64,000 nt of DNA, taken from positions 32,994,098-33,058,097 of the forward strand of contig NC_092796.1 in the NCBI RefSeq assembly GCF_918797505.1. Reading direction: 5' to 3'. The position numbers and the translations under genes are program-made. The DNA comes from Bemisia tabaci (Eukaryota; Arthropoda; Insecta; Hemiptera; Aleyrodidae). How positions within the stretch are numbered: the first letter of the stretch is position 1; each line of letters starts with the position of its first letter. Positions 28,101-38,620 of the stretch are shown piece after piece. The notes under the pieces are model-generated. The model was not told where the DNA came from. It made no database searches and worked only from the letters and a program-made list of their open reading frames with translations.

Positions 28101-31100
28101 TGAAGTTATCAATCATTAAAATGTTTGCTTTATATTCAGATGAGAAAGGAGAACTTCTTAGTTGCTCCTTCTTGATAAGTTCTTTGTCCCACTTTCATCC
28201 CATAGAAGGTCATTGTGTTATTCCTTAGCCCTTAGCAACCCAGGAAATCAAATTTCAGATTGATCAAACATCCCTAACTAGGTCAATGTCACACTTTGTA
28301 CCAGTATTTACTTTAGTGAACTATTCTTTTATTGCCATTGATAACCACTAGTGGCAGGCATTTATTTTTTTTTGTTTGCAGTTGCATAGTTGCCAATTCT
28401 GGAAAGGAAATGTATAAATATTTTGCAGGTCTCAGATTGCTCTTCTATCTTAAAAGTTTTAGTTCCTTCAAAATATCTCTTGGTAGAACCTTTTAGTATA
28501 AGAAGCATGGAAAATCTGTCCAAAAAATACATTAGCTCTCACAGCTTGTTTTATAGTATGAAAACCAGCTGTATTTTCCAAAAAATAGTCTTGTTAGTTT
28601 TACTTCTTTGCCAAAAAAAAAAAAAAAAAAAAAAAATTAAAGATATTCTCAAGCATTATCTCACAAGATTGAAATCTTCAATCTGATCCTAAATCTAAAA
28701 AAATACATTTTAAGATAGGTATATCGAAGAAGCATAACTAATTTCTTAATAATTTACTTTGCCCTCCAGATTTTCTCAGGACAATGAAATTTCTGCTCGT
28801 TGCATCAATGTATGATCACACTATTTCCACACCAAATTTAATAATTTTAAAATGATCTTTTTCAGTTCCATCAGCAGAGGAACTGAAGTTTTTAATGATG
28901 GAGCATGGAGGGATCTATCACCACTACCAATCACCTCGCACTACGCATATAATAGCCAGTAATCTTCCCGATACAAAAATCAAACAGCTCAAAGGGAACC
29001 TAAAAATCGTGAAACCGGAATGGATTGTCGACAGTCTCAAAGCAAATCGGTTGCTTGGTTATGATCAATACTTACTCTATACAAACCAGTCAACCACGCA
29101 ACCAACATTGAAGTTCACCAAAACCAGTCCAGTCAAGAACAAAACAGACCTTCCAAATGGCTTCAACGGTTCCACCAGTCCTGGCGACCTCTTCGAAGAC
29201 TGTGAGGCAATGGATTGTGCCTCAGAAGTTCAAAATGAAAAGAAATCAGAAATATCCCCCACCAAACAGTCCAAATGGACTGCAAGGACAGCTAGTGATG
29301 ATAATTTTCTATCTGAGTTTTACCAGAACTCACGTTTGCACCACATTGCTACCATGGGTGCCACTTTCAAAGATTATGTGAACGAACTTAGAGAGAAAAA
29401 CAGTCGCAGCTTTCCAGGCAGAAAATTTCTCAATAACGTTGAAAAAGTAGATCTTGAAGAAGACGAATTAGATGACTCACAATCAAAGAATTCGCAGAAA
29501 ACAATAATGCACATTGACATGGATTGTTTTTTCGTTTCGGTTGGTTTGCGGAATCATCCTGAATTGCGAGGAGTGCCAGTTGCAGTCACGCACAGTAAGA
29601 AAAATCCGTCCAAGCTTGAACCTAACCAGAGTGTGCAGAAAGAGATTGATCTTTACAAGAAGCGTACGATTGAGAGGTATAAGAAAGATGGAGATGGGAA
29701 TGATGATTTGATTGCAAAGCGGATTTCATGGGCGAATAATATCGGTGAAGCTGATTCTATGTCAGAGATAGCATCGTGCAGTTATGAAGCCCGGAAGTTA
29801 GGTGTCAAAAATGGAATGTTTCTAGGACAGGCGCTTAAACTTTGCCCAAATTTGAAGACCATTCAGTATGACTTCGAGGGGTACAAAGAAGTATCCACCA
29901 CTTTATACAATTGTGTTGCCAGGTAATATGCTCATTATGATATTTTATTTTCTGGTAGAAGAGAATATTTGTGCTTAGTAACAGGACAGGAAATAAATAA
30001 GCAAATTTTATTTCAAGGTGCGAATATGTTTGGAAAAATTTGTCTGGTCCGGTCTTATCAATCATCAACACCAATCGACACTGCAGCCAACAAATCCAAA
30101 CAGCCAGACCTATTGAACCTTTTCTAGGACCCCATTGCAAGTTGGTACCAAAATAATGGACCGACAGTCAAAGAAAATTTGACAGTCACAGAATCAGAAG
30201 TTCTAAATTCAAACTAAATGCCGCTGTGAGGTTCGGTTAGGAAAGTAGTTCCGAACCTCAAAATAAAATATGCATAATGTTGCAATGTCATTCTTTTGAA
30301 CACATACTTTAACGCTTTAACTTTCAACATTAGATTTGATTGTAAAACTTCATATACTTTTTCATTAAAATAAAGTAAAACAGTTTACACATATGCCAAT
30401 CTTAACACCTTTTTAAAATGTTTCTTTACAGTTTTACGTTGGATATTGAAGCTGTCAGCTGTGATGAAATGTTCGTTGATTGTACATCCCTCCTGAAGGA
30501 AACTGGTGTAACTGCTCTTCAGTTTGCTACTGTTTTACGTGGTCAAATTAAAGTAAGGAAGCTGCAACCTGTAATTTGATTTTTATCTAGTTTCACTAAA
30601 AAGGCCTACTTTTTGTAATCAATTTAGAAATTCCTGTAGACTGCTGTTTAAAATGCTTTTAAAAAATGCTTCAGAACTTCTTTTTTGTGCATACTTATAG
30701 AAGGATTAAATGTAAAAGAAGATGATTTTCTACACAAAGAGAAGCATGTTAACATGTAACCCTCCACTGGAAAAGAGACTTGTGTCTATGGAGGCAAAAT
30801 TTTAGGTGGCTAGATTTTTTTCGAGGTGGGAGCGAAAATTTAAATTTTGAATCATGAAAAAACTCCCTGGAGTTTTGAAAAATATGTTTTGAGTGGTTCA
30901 GTTTATTTCTATGCCGTTAGAAAGCACACAGTTGCCTTGAAATCCGGTAATTTTGCATCCTGAACTTAGCAGATTAGAATTTTAAATAGCTCCAGGCACT
31001 AGATTGACCTTTTAGTTCAATATACAGTGAAAGCTGTTGATTTGAAAAATTTTAAATTGATAAACTCACGCTTTCACGTACTTAATTTTCCAAGTAATAT

Positions 31101-34100
31101 TTTTACGTAGAGAATCTCCTATCATACACTCATCCCCCCTCCCCCCAAGTCTTACAGTGATCTTGACAGATTTCTAGATGGTGACATTCTCTAAAATCAA
31201 ATGAATGTCTTTATTTTCATTCCAGGAAAAAACCGGCTGTCCATGCTCAACTGGTTTTGGAAGCAACAAGCTCCTAGCTCGCCTTGCTACACGGAAAGCC
31301 AAACCAGATGGACAATTTTACTTATCAGAAAATAACTTACACGGCATCATGAGGAGCCTCCTAGTGGCTGATCTGCCAGGTACGCAATTATTTATAGTGT
31401 AAACTTCATGCCTCTGAAACTTTTTTCAAAGGTCCCATCTTAATGAACTGGTCTCCAAAATCATAAAAACTTTACCTATGAAAAGAGGATAGGCACTTTT
31501 GTCAAAGAGCTAATGTCTGTAAGCCAAAAGCAGAGCCGTCATTCTATAATTGTAGATAATTAAAGTAAATTAAGCATTGATTGCCAATTAGAATTTTTAA
31601 ATCGTTAAAACAAGCCTTCCCTTTAACTTTGTACAGCGTAGCACATAGATCATCTTCACATCTGCATTAATTTTCTTCTTTTTTTTCTGCCCTTTTCACC
31701 AGGGCATTATGTAAATATTGTGACATGAAATTGTACTATGATTGTCGATTCTTCAAGAATTGTGAAGGAAACAGAATATCCAAAGTCAAATTCTTCATCC
31801 CAAACAAAAGAGTTACTGTATGTTTAACATAGAGGAAAACGTTATCCACTCTATTCATACTTACCTTTGCGTTTTTCATCTTGGCGTCACAAGTGATGCA
31901 CTTGGAGTAACTGTCACAAATACATGCATCTGCGATGAATAAGATTAAGATCAAAGAAACTGTCATGCTGTAACACAGTCAATTGTTACGTACACTGTTT
32001 TTTACTTATTTCATAAAGTTTCCGAATTTTGAATTCAAAATTTTGGTGTTCAAACCAATTTGATTATTTGTGACCATAACTGTGAAAAGGGACCCTATCC
32101 TCTGGGAGCAAATTTTCCTCAATTTTTTTCCGAAAACCTAAGTCACATTTTACTACAGTACAAGAAATTTTTCTCTTGGAACTTGACAACTTGTTTCTTC
32201 CTAAATTTCTGAGCTTTCAGGGTCAAACTTGAGCCAAAATGTTCAGATTTTCCTCCTATGTGCATCTGAAAAAACTTGAAGAAAATTTCCTCCTGGAAAA
32301 TCAGGTCCTTTTCACAGCTGCACATTTTTAGTTAATCTTCCTGCACAAACCTTCAAAACAGGATTTTTTACAACCACACAACTGCCTCATTGCAACTGGC
32401 GGTATTTCCTCCCAGTCATCACTGTAAATTATTTACGTATGGTTTGTTTTCGACCCCCCTTTTTTTTGCTGACTCCTGTGCCTAATCACAGTCATAAATT
32501 CAAATGTCTGTCCTTTTTCAAAAATCCAGAAAGATACAATAAAAGTCGTTGAACTAGGAGTATAAGATCTTTGAAATGAAGTTGTTTAAAATAATATGTT
32601 TAGGTGTTGGACGTGCGATGGTTTATAAACTGTCAACGCTTGGTGTTAAAACATGTGCAGACTTAGAGAGGATACCGCTTGATAAACTGAAGTCTGAGTT
32701 CGGTGAAAAAACAGGACTATCTTTGTACAAGTAAGTTATCTTATTAAAGGACACTCTGCAAAAACCTTTTTTCTTTATCTGTTACATCTTTTTCTCCCAT
32801 TTTTTCTTACCTTTTTCTCCAGTCAGGACACTTGCCTAATCAGGCTATACATTATTCATTTAAGCTCCCATCAAATCTTATTTATCTCAAATTTTTGCTC
32901 ATTGGTTTGTTTTTTTCTTTTCTCCATTTTCAATGTCCAATTTTGGAGTATTTGTGAAACAAAAGTTTGTAACTTTCAGAGGTATACATTTTCCCCACTG
33001 AAATTGAATCAGAATATTTTTCTTTTATTGAGACTAAAATTTTCTCTCTCCTAGCTAAGCAGTCATAATTTATTTAAATGAATGAAATCCATTCGATGAC
33101 TACCCGTGTAAATCCATTTGAGACACTGCAGTCTTTCTGTCATGTCAAATTGTTTCTTTTGAAAACTAGTCTATGTAATTTCTTGAAAACTCCATAGATT
33201 TTCCTTCTTTGTTTGCAAAATATTTTTTATAAATTTCAAGCAATGAAATTGGCTTGTTTCCCTTTGAAAAAATAAAACAGGAGCGGAACTTTTGAAACAC
33301 TGCCATGGTGGCACATGGTTTCACACTTAAACCATCAGATTGCTCTTTCTTCTCCTCCTTTCAGGCTCAATTTTCAAAAAAGGACAAAATGGAATTTTCA
33401 ATTTATGCCTCAACAGCAAAATAATAAAACAAAATTCTGAAATGAATTCTGCTTTACCTAAAACTCTTTGCCGTTAAGGGTTCATTGCAAGTCGGGACCT
33501 GTAGAATTTGCATTCGCTAATTACGTTTTTTTTCGCGAAATTTTGGCATTGGTCATATTGAGGTGGGACTAAGGTACAAATGTTAGTGCCAACCCGCTAA
33601 TTTCAAATTCATAACGCAAAATCGGGCCTCAAAACGCGAAATCACGGAATCATCGCCAATTTCCGGGTTTCAAAATGGAAAATCCCCTAATTTCTTAGGT
33701 TTCTTAACGCAAATCCGCGCAAGTGTGTTCGACGCTATTTCCCGCAACATCATAGCCTAATATTTTCCCACTGAGAGTTTACACGAACCCTTAAAAATCC
33801 AATATAAAGTGTATTTGCAAAGAGATGTTTAGAATATTTGATATAGGCAGTGCAAGAAATTTTTTTAAATTATGAAAAATGTCTTTGTGGCCGAAAAACA
33901 TGAGTTCAGTAACATGATCCAAACTACAGCTTTGGTGTTTCAAAACTCAGCTTTAACGCAGAAAACGACAAGTTCAAAACCCTGCTTTCTACATGTCCCT
34001 ATTTGCAAGAGAGACTTAAGCCATTTTACACAGAATATCTCACTTGTACCCATCATTTGATATTAATGTTTCCAGCCTTTTTCTTTTGTCAACAGTAACT

Positions 34101-37100
34101 GTAGAGGAAAGGATGATCAAGTACTGAATTTCAATCACCAAAGGAAATCGGTATCAGCGGAAATAAATTACGGCATTCGTTTCAAAGATCAAGCAGAGGC
34201 GGACAACTTTTTGCAGAAGTTGTCGAAAGAGGTTGAGAATCGATTGCGAGAAGTCAAAATGAAAGGAAGATGTATCACTCTTAAGTTCATGGTATGCTAT
34301 TCATTACGTATATTCCCATTCCCCTCTGAATCTGAGAAGTCATTTTATTATATTACAATCTAAAGTCTCCAAAAGATTTAAGACTATGCTTTGAAGATTC
34401 TCTTTCTTCTACCAACTCTGACTTCTTGTGAGAATACATTATATTATTCTTGTGGCATGGGAATGTTCTAAGTTGTTAATGTAGGTGATTCTTTCTTTCC
34501 TCCAAACAAAAGAATGCATGAAATAATGAACGCTGAACAGAACATTGTGCTTGAAATTATGACCAAACAACTTGTCTGGTGTGGTCATGTTCAACGAATG
34601 GCGGATGACAGATTGCCTAACAAGGCATTAGATTGGGTTCCTCTTGGGGGGAGACGCAGTGGACGTCCAGCCAAATCGTGGATAGGTGGCCTACAAGATG
34701 AAATTACAAGATGCCATTTACCAGATGACTTCTGGGTCCATCGACAAGAATGGTGATTTGGTGTCGCAGAGCGCCTGGACGCGCTGTAAAAGCATCTTGT
34801 ATGTATCTAATTCCTTCTTTTATCGAGGTTTAGAAAATTATCCTTTTATTTGAATAATTACATTGACATTTTTTAACTTACTATTAAGCATTCGTGATTG
34901 AATTGTAAAGTTTATACTGACACACATTGTAACAGTGCAGCTACAATCGACTTTATTATATATGATTCTGAACACTTTGAATCGAAAAATTGAATTGAAA
35001 TAACAATACCCAATGAAGTGAGTTCAAGAATCTATCTCTTATCTATGCTCAAGAATCTGCCTGCACTCAAGAATATGAACTACGGTAGTTCCAATGTCAT
35101 AAGTATCGGTTCAATTACCATTGGAGCCAAACCAAGTGTTTAAAAAAATATTCTTCAATAACAATGAACTGTTCTGTCTGTTTTTAAATTTCATTGTATT
35201 GTTCTTTCAAACAGGTGCGAGCCCAAGAAGCTCCAACCGAAACCGCTAAGTTTATGGGTCATGGTGTGTGCGATCATATGACTAAGTCCGTCACAATACC
35301 AATACCGACTGCCGATTCGAACATTATTTACAAGTGAGTTACATGTTTATTTATCATTCTTTCAACCCAAGATTTTTGAGAGGTTGATGATCCCCAAAAT
35401 CCTCAAGATTGAAAACGCCTCAATGAGCTTGAAATTGCATATCACCTATGTGATATTTTATGTTTTTATGCTCTTCTTCTCAGAGAAACCATACTTATAA
35501 CTAAGTGAAAAAAAAAACACTAAGAAGTGGCCCAAACTGTATGTAACAAGGTGGAGAAATGGTGCTGAGTCCACACCATTTCGCGGGGAAACAAAGCCAA
35601 GAAATTCCAAAAATTAAAATTAGAGTCAAAATTTACTCACAACTAAGTTGTCCAGCGATTTTTTTTCATTCACTTTACTTGAAACTCATATAATCTAGCA
35701 TTAAATTTTTTATAAGATCTAGATTTTAATGATTTTGAGCAAAACCTGTTGCAAAGCTCAGTTTTCAAAATAGTAAGTTTAGAATCTCAATTTCAAGTTT
35801 TGTAAGAGTGACATCAGATTGAATTTTTCATTAGCCAAAAGAATCAGTTTGATTTTTAAATTTTGAACTAGTTTTCCTCAAAATCAGGAGAATGTCTTTT
35901 ATCTCTTTCATTGAGAATTTATTCTTCAACTATTTCCAATTTATTCTTGATTTTCAGAGAAGTCATGAAGATTGCACAACAGTGGAAAGCACCACCCCAA
36001 GATTTGCGTGGGATCGGCATTCAAGTATCACGTTTGCAGAAGGAAATCCAAGTTGCGAAATCATCACTCTACGGATTTTTAAAAAGAAACAGCCTGTCAC
36101 AAAAAATGCGGCAGAAAGATAAGGGGAATACTCCCTCCAATAACAGTTCCACACCAAAGTTGCCAACCTCCGAAAAACACGATTCCCATCAAAATGGAGA
36201 ACAGATAGATATCGATTTTGGGGACCAACCACCAGATCCTTTACACGTGAATGATTTGACCTTCAAAAAACCGAACTCTTGTCATGAAGAAGAGCCAATG
36301 GTCATCGATTTTGATAACCCGCAACCTGGTCCCTCACAAGTGAATGGTTTTAAGAAAACTTTCAAACCTAGCGTGGATGAATTCTTCAATCGTAACAAGC
36401 AAAATACTAAAAAGCCTCCAGCTATCGACAACTCGGTAATCAGTACTTTTATTTTATTTTCTCAATCAATTATATGATTTTGCTCATAAGTATGTATTCT
36501 GAATAAAGTGATGAATTTATAAAACTGAAAACTTCATTGTTGGGAAATCAAATAATTCTTAGCTTGCAAAGTAAGGGTTTCATGTTTGAGTTTGTGAAAA
36601 ATTGGTAGCTGTTCTAATGCTAAAAATTTATAAGGTGTTTACCCTGAATATTCAAATTGGCAAAAATGTAGTTATGGTTGTATGGTTGTTAAGGCACTAT
36701 AGGAAATTTTAGTATCTAACGAACTTGGAAACTTTAGGAATTGAAAAAATAAAAATTAATCTCTGTAATATATTATTGCCCTAATGTATTTTCATCGTAT
36801 TCCTATTCAGGTGTTGGAGGCACTTCCAGATGACATAAGAATAGAGGTCTTAAAAGAATATCCAGATCAAATCAAAACTTTTCAACAATTAGAAAAAACA
36901 AAGCCGCCAAAAATTGATAACACAGAGTCGCAGAGCAATTTGGCAGTCTATGAGGCAGACTTAACTTTATCACAAGTCGATAAGAGTTTTCTCGAAGCAC
37001 TGCCCAATGATCTGCGGCAAGAAGTAATCTCTGATTTCAAAAGTCGAGCAAGTGAAAAGAAAGCAGCCGAGCAAAGCAGGACAATGATTGGAGTTGGAGA

Positions 37101-38620
37101 AAAATCAGGTTATTGTTGTAGATATTTCTAATGGTAGAAAATTATTGCTAAGCAGTCTTTTTTTCTCTATCTTTCTCTTTTTGTAGTTTACTTCTGGCAA
37201 TTGCAAATCTTCTGATGTCAGATCTATGCTAAAAACTGTGTAAGAGTTATCAATAGCATTGATAATTACAATCATATTAGCCTTTCAGTTATTCTTTCCT
37301 ATAATCAGAGAGAAATCGCGGATTTTAAGCTATTACCATGTAGTTTAAGAAAAAGTAAAAACAAAAGAAAGAAATATAAAGGATTCAAGGAAAAATAATA
37401 CTTGAAAATAATTTCAAGTAGTTGCTTGATCTATTCTTGCTAGTAATTTAGTATAGTTGAGGGAGATTTCTTCCGAAATTTTGTGTATAAACGAAGATTG
37501 GTTTTCTGTCAAGGAATATAAACTGTGACATGAAATCAGCAGTCTTCTAGACTAAGATACGAGTTTTTCCCGTTTCACCATCGATATTTATTTTTTGTCT
37601 GCTCACATCTCCTCAGAATCAATCCTTTTCCGATGAGAGGTAAGATTTGATGAGATTACATATTTTCATTTTTTCAGATGCAGTTCCCACCTCAACATCT
37701 AAAGTCACCGATGATGATGATGCTGAAGAACTGGACTTCTCATTGTCCATCAAAGAGATTCGGAAATTGATAAAAGAGTGGACTCAGTCCGAAGAGAAAC
37801 CCACTGAGTTCGACATCAATATTTTTTCGAAGTATCTTGTTCATTTGGCGTGTAGTAAAGATCTGGAGCATCTTTTACAAATTCTCAACATGCTTTACAG
37901 GTAATGTGTTTTCCAACAAGAGAGTATGCAGGAAAGTCTTGGAGTGGTGTCCAATTTAGTTTCTGCTTCTATCATAATGACACAGCAAGGAAAGGTATAG
38001 CCATACGAAGAAAAGAAGAGACAAAGGAGTGAGGGAGCGAGAAGTCTTGGGGCAAAAGGGGTTTTGGCTTGCAAAGTAGAATGCTGCAAATGAAAAATGG
38101 CTACCACCCTCTTCTATTTTTCCATGACAAGGAGAGCAGTACATACACTTTTCCTTCATAGCTTATTGAAAGCCAAGAATCAGGTCTGAGGGGATATCCA
38201 ACTTTGATATGCTATGTAGACGATCAATTTCTAATGACAATTGTATCTTCCTTTAAGTTTCTGTCTGAAAGTTCTTCAGCAGCTTTTGTTGTTCTGAATT
38301 GTTTGAGGATTTGTCTCAAATACCGGGTGTTTCAGACCACCCGTCCACTATCTTTTTCTCGAAAACAGCAGAAAATTGAGCTTCGGGACAAAAACTTTCA
38401 TAGGGTAAATTGACGGGTGAAGATGTTGTAGCCCTACCCGGGTAGGGTTGAATTGTTACAAATAACATATTAACGTCTACTCTTCCTTTTCAGGCTGCTT
38501 GCTGTAAAAAAGGAAATTTCGTGGAAGAGAGCCTATTCGGTCATGGTGGAAGCTGTCCAGGGAGCAATGATGCAGACGTATAATTCAAAACTCATGGTCA
38601 ATGAATTCTTTCCACCTTGA
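25117..38620 (+). CDS. Rev1: DNA repair protein REV1 (translesion deoxycytidyl transferase)
   Basis: Twelve coding exons: 25117-25167, 26790-26916, 28866-29922, 30432-30552, 31226-31379, 32604-32730, 34096-34291, 35215-35333, 35958-36435, 36811-37108, 37678-37900 and 38494-38620. All introns are GT..AG and all phases agree, giving 1025 residues (vertebrate REV1 ~1250). The start ATG gives MRRRTYPL...FEDW, which joins GGYMNAKKQKLEEQF as in known REV1 N-termini. Order: BRCT domain (~45-130), Y-family polymerase core with HIDMDCFF (Asp277) and SCDE (Asp423-Glu424) as metal-binding residues, little-finger domain, two ubiquitin-binding motifs (~811-830, ~866-885), and C-terminal polymerase-interaction domain (~915-1020). 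REV1 inserts dCMP opposite abasic sites and scaffolds other translesion polymerases in the nucleus. The gene looks intact. Confidence 0.97.
25380..25835. mobile_element. Foldback element in REV1 intron 1
   Basis: Strong inverted arms at 25490-25579 and 25622-25712 (about 90 bp, few mismatches; core GACTAAAGAATTCATGTACC) around a ~42-bp centre. Weaker complementarity continues outward (GATATATCGCATCA against TTGATATATTGC), so the whole element is probably ~450 bp. No coding capacity. Confidence 0.8.
26367..26621. mobile_element. MITE family A, copy 1 (REV1 intron 1)
   Basis: Terminal inverted repeats of ~38 bp: TCGACGGTGAAACTGCCAAA... at 26367-26404 and its near-complement at 26583-26621. Total 255 bp. 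ATTT on both outer sides is a possible 4-bp target duplication. A reversed, diverged copy lies at ~56078-56330 and a partial one ends at ~37584. No ORF. Confidence 0.85.
26993..27421. mobile_element. Foldback element in REV1 intron 2
   Basis: Left arm starts AATTGGACGAATTTCTATC and right arm ends GATAGAAATACGTCCAATT. Complementarity includes GGGGTGTGCTCGTTAGTG and continues inward (ACTAACTCATGAG; CATGCCCACGGCTTATG). Arms of ~180 bp make nearly the whole 429-bp element a hairpin. No coding capacity. Confidence 0.88.
27422..28865. other. Rest of REV1 intron 2
   Basis: Unique AT-rich intron with an A-tract at 28613-28635. No gene or repeat recognised. Confidence 0.5.
28866..29922 (+). CDS. Rev1: REV1 exon 3: BRCT and start of catalytic core
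   Basis: A 1057-nt exon. It begins PSAEELKFLMMEHGG, the BRCT domain, with conserved TTHIIASNLP and KPEWIVDSLKANRLL. A ~110-residue polar linker follows, then the polymerase palm beginning IMHIDMDCFFVSV, and SCSYEARKLGVKNGMF. The stretch between VTHSKK and SCSYEAR is a charged insertion typical of REV1. Entry phase 1 and exit phase 2 match the neighbouring exons. Confidence 0.95.
29923..32603. other. REV1 introns 3-5 apart from the listed element
   Basis: Three introns interrupted by the exons 30432-30552 and 31226-31379. Ordinary AT-rich sequence; apart from the element at 32079-32319 nothing is recognised. Confidence 0.45.
32079..32319. mobile_element. Small inverted-repeat element in REV1 intron 5
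   Basis: Ends (ACTGTGAAAAGGGACC at the left, GGTCCTTTTCACAGCT at the right) are inverted. Complementarity continues inward over ~40 bp (AAATTTTCCTC/GAGGAAATTTTC) with mismatches. About 240 bp. A MITE is likely; target duplication unresolved. Confidence 0.55.
33474..33794. mobile_element. TTAA-flanked MITE in REV1 intron 6
   Basis: The sequence begins TTAAGGGTTC (33474) and ends GAACCCTTAA (33794), giving TTAA target copies and a GGGTTC inverted end. The interior is richer in CpG than the surrounding intron. TTAA duplication with GGG ends suggests a Kolobok- or piggyBac-related non-autonomous element; internal sequence does not decide. Confidence 0.55.
34292..36810. other. REV1 introns 7-9
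   Basis: Introns around exons 35215-35333 and 35958-36435. Besides the LINE relic at 34505-34760 nothing is recognised. Confidence 0.45.
34505..34760 (+). pseudogene. Relic of a LINE reverse-transcriptase C-terminus
   Basis: An 80-codon ORF in REV1 intron 7 contains LVWCGHVQRMADDRLPNKAL and GGRRSGRPAKSW. This is the 'GHVxRM...GRPxxxW' block found at the C-terminus of many insect endonuclease-reverse transcriptases. No reverse-transcriptase core is present nearby, so only the 3' end of a retroposed copy remains, as usual for 5'-truncated LINEs. Not part of REV1. Confidence 0.75.
36811..38620 (+). CDS. Rev1: REV1 exons 10-12: ubiquitin-binding motifs and C-terminal domain
   Basis: Exon 36811-37108 encodes VLEALPDDIRIEVLKEY and later FLEALPNDLRQEVISDF. 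These are two LP-centred ubiquitin-binding motifs, which bind monoubiquitinated PCNA. Exons 37678-37900 and 38494-38620 encode the helical C-terminal domain (from IKEIRKLIKEW to the stop at 38618-38620). In other species this domain binds polymerases eta, iota and kappa and the REV7 subunit of polymerase zeta. Confidence 0.93.
37310..37584. mobile_element. MITE family A, degraded partial copy (REV1 intron 10)
   Basis: The right end AAGATACGAGTTTTTCCCGTTTCACCATCGA resembles the terminal repeat of the element at 26367-26621, and the adjacent ~50 bp also align loosely. The left end is not clear. Confidence 0.35.
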
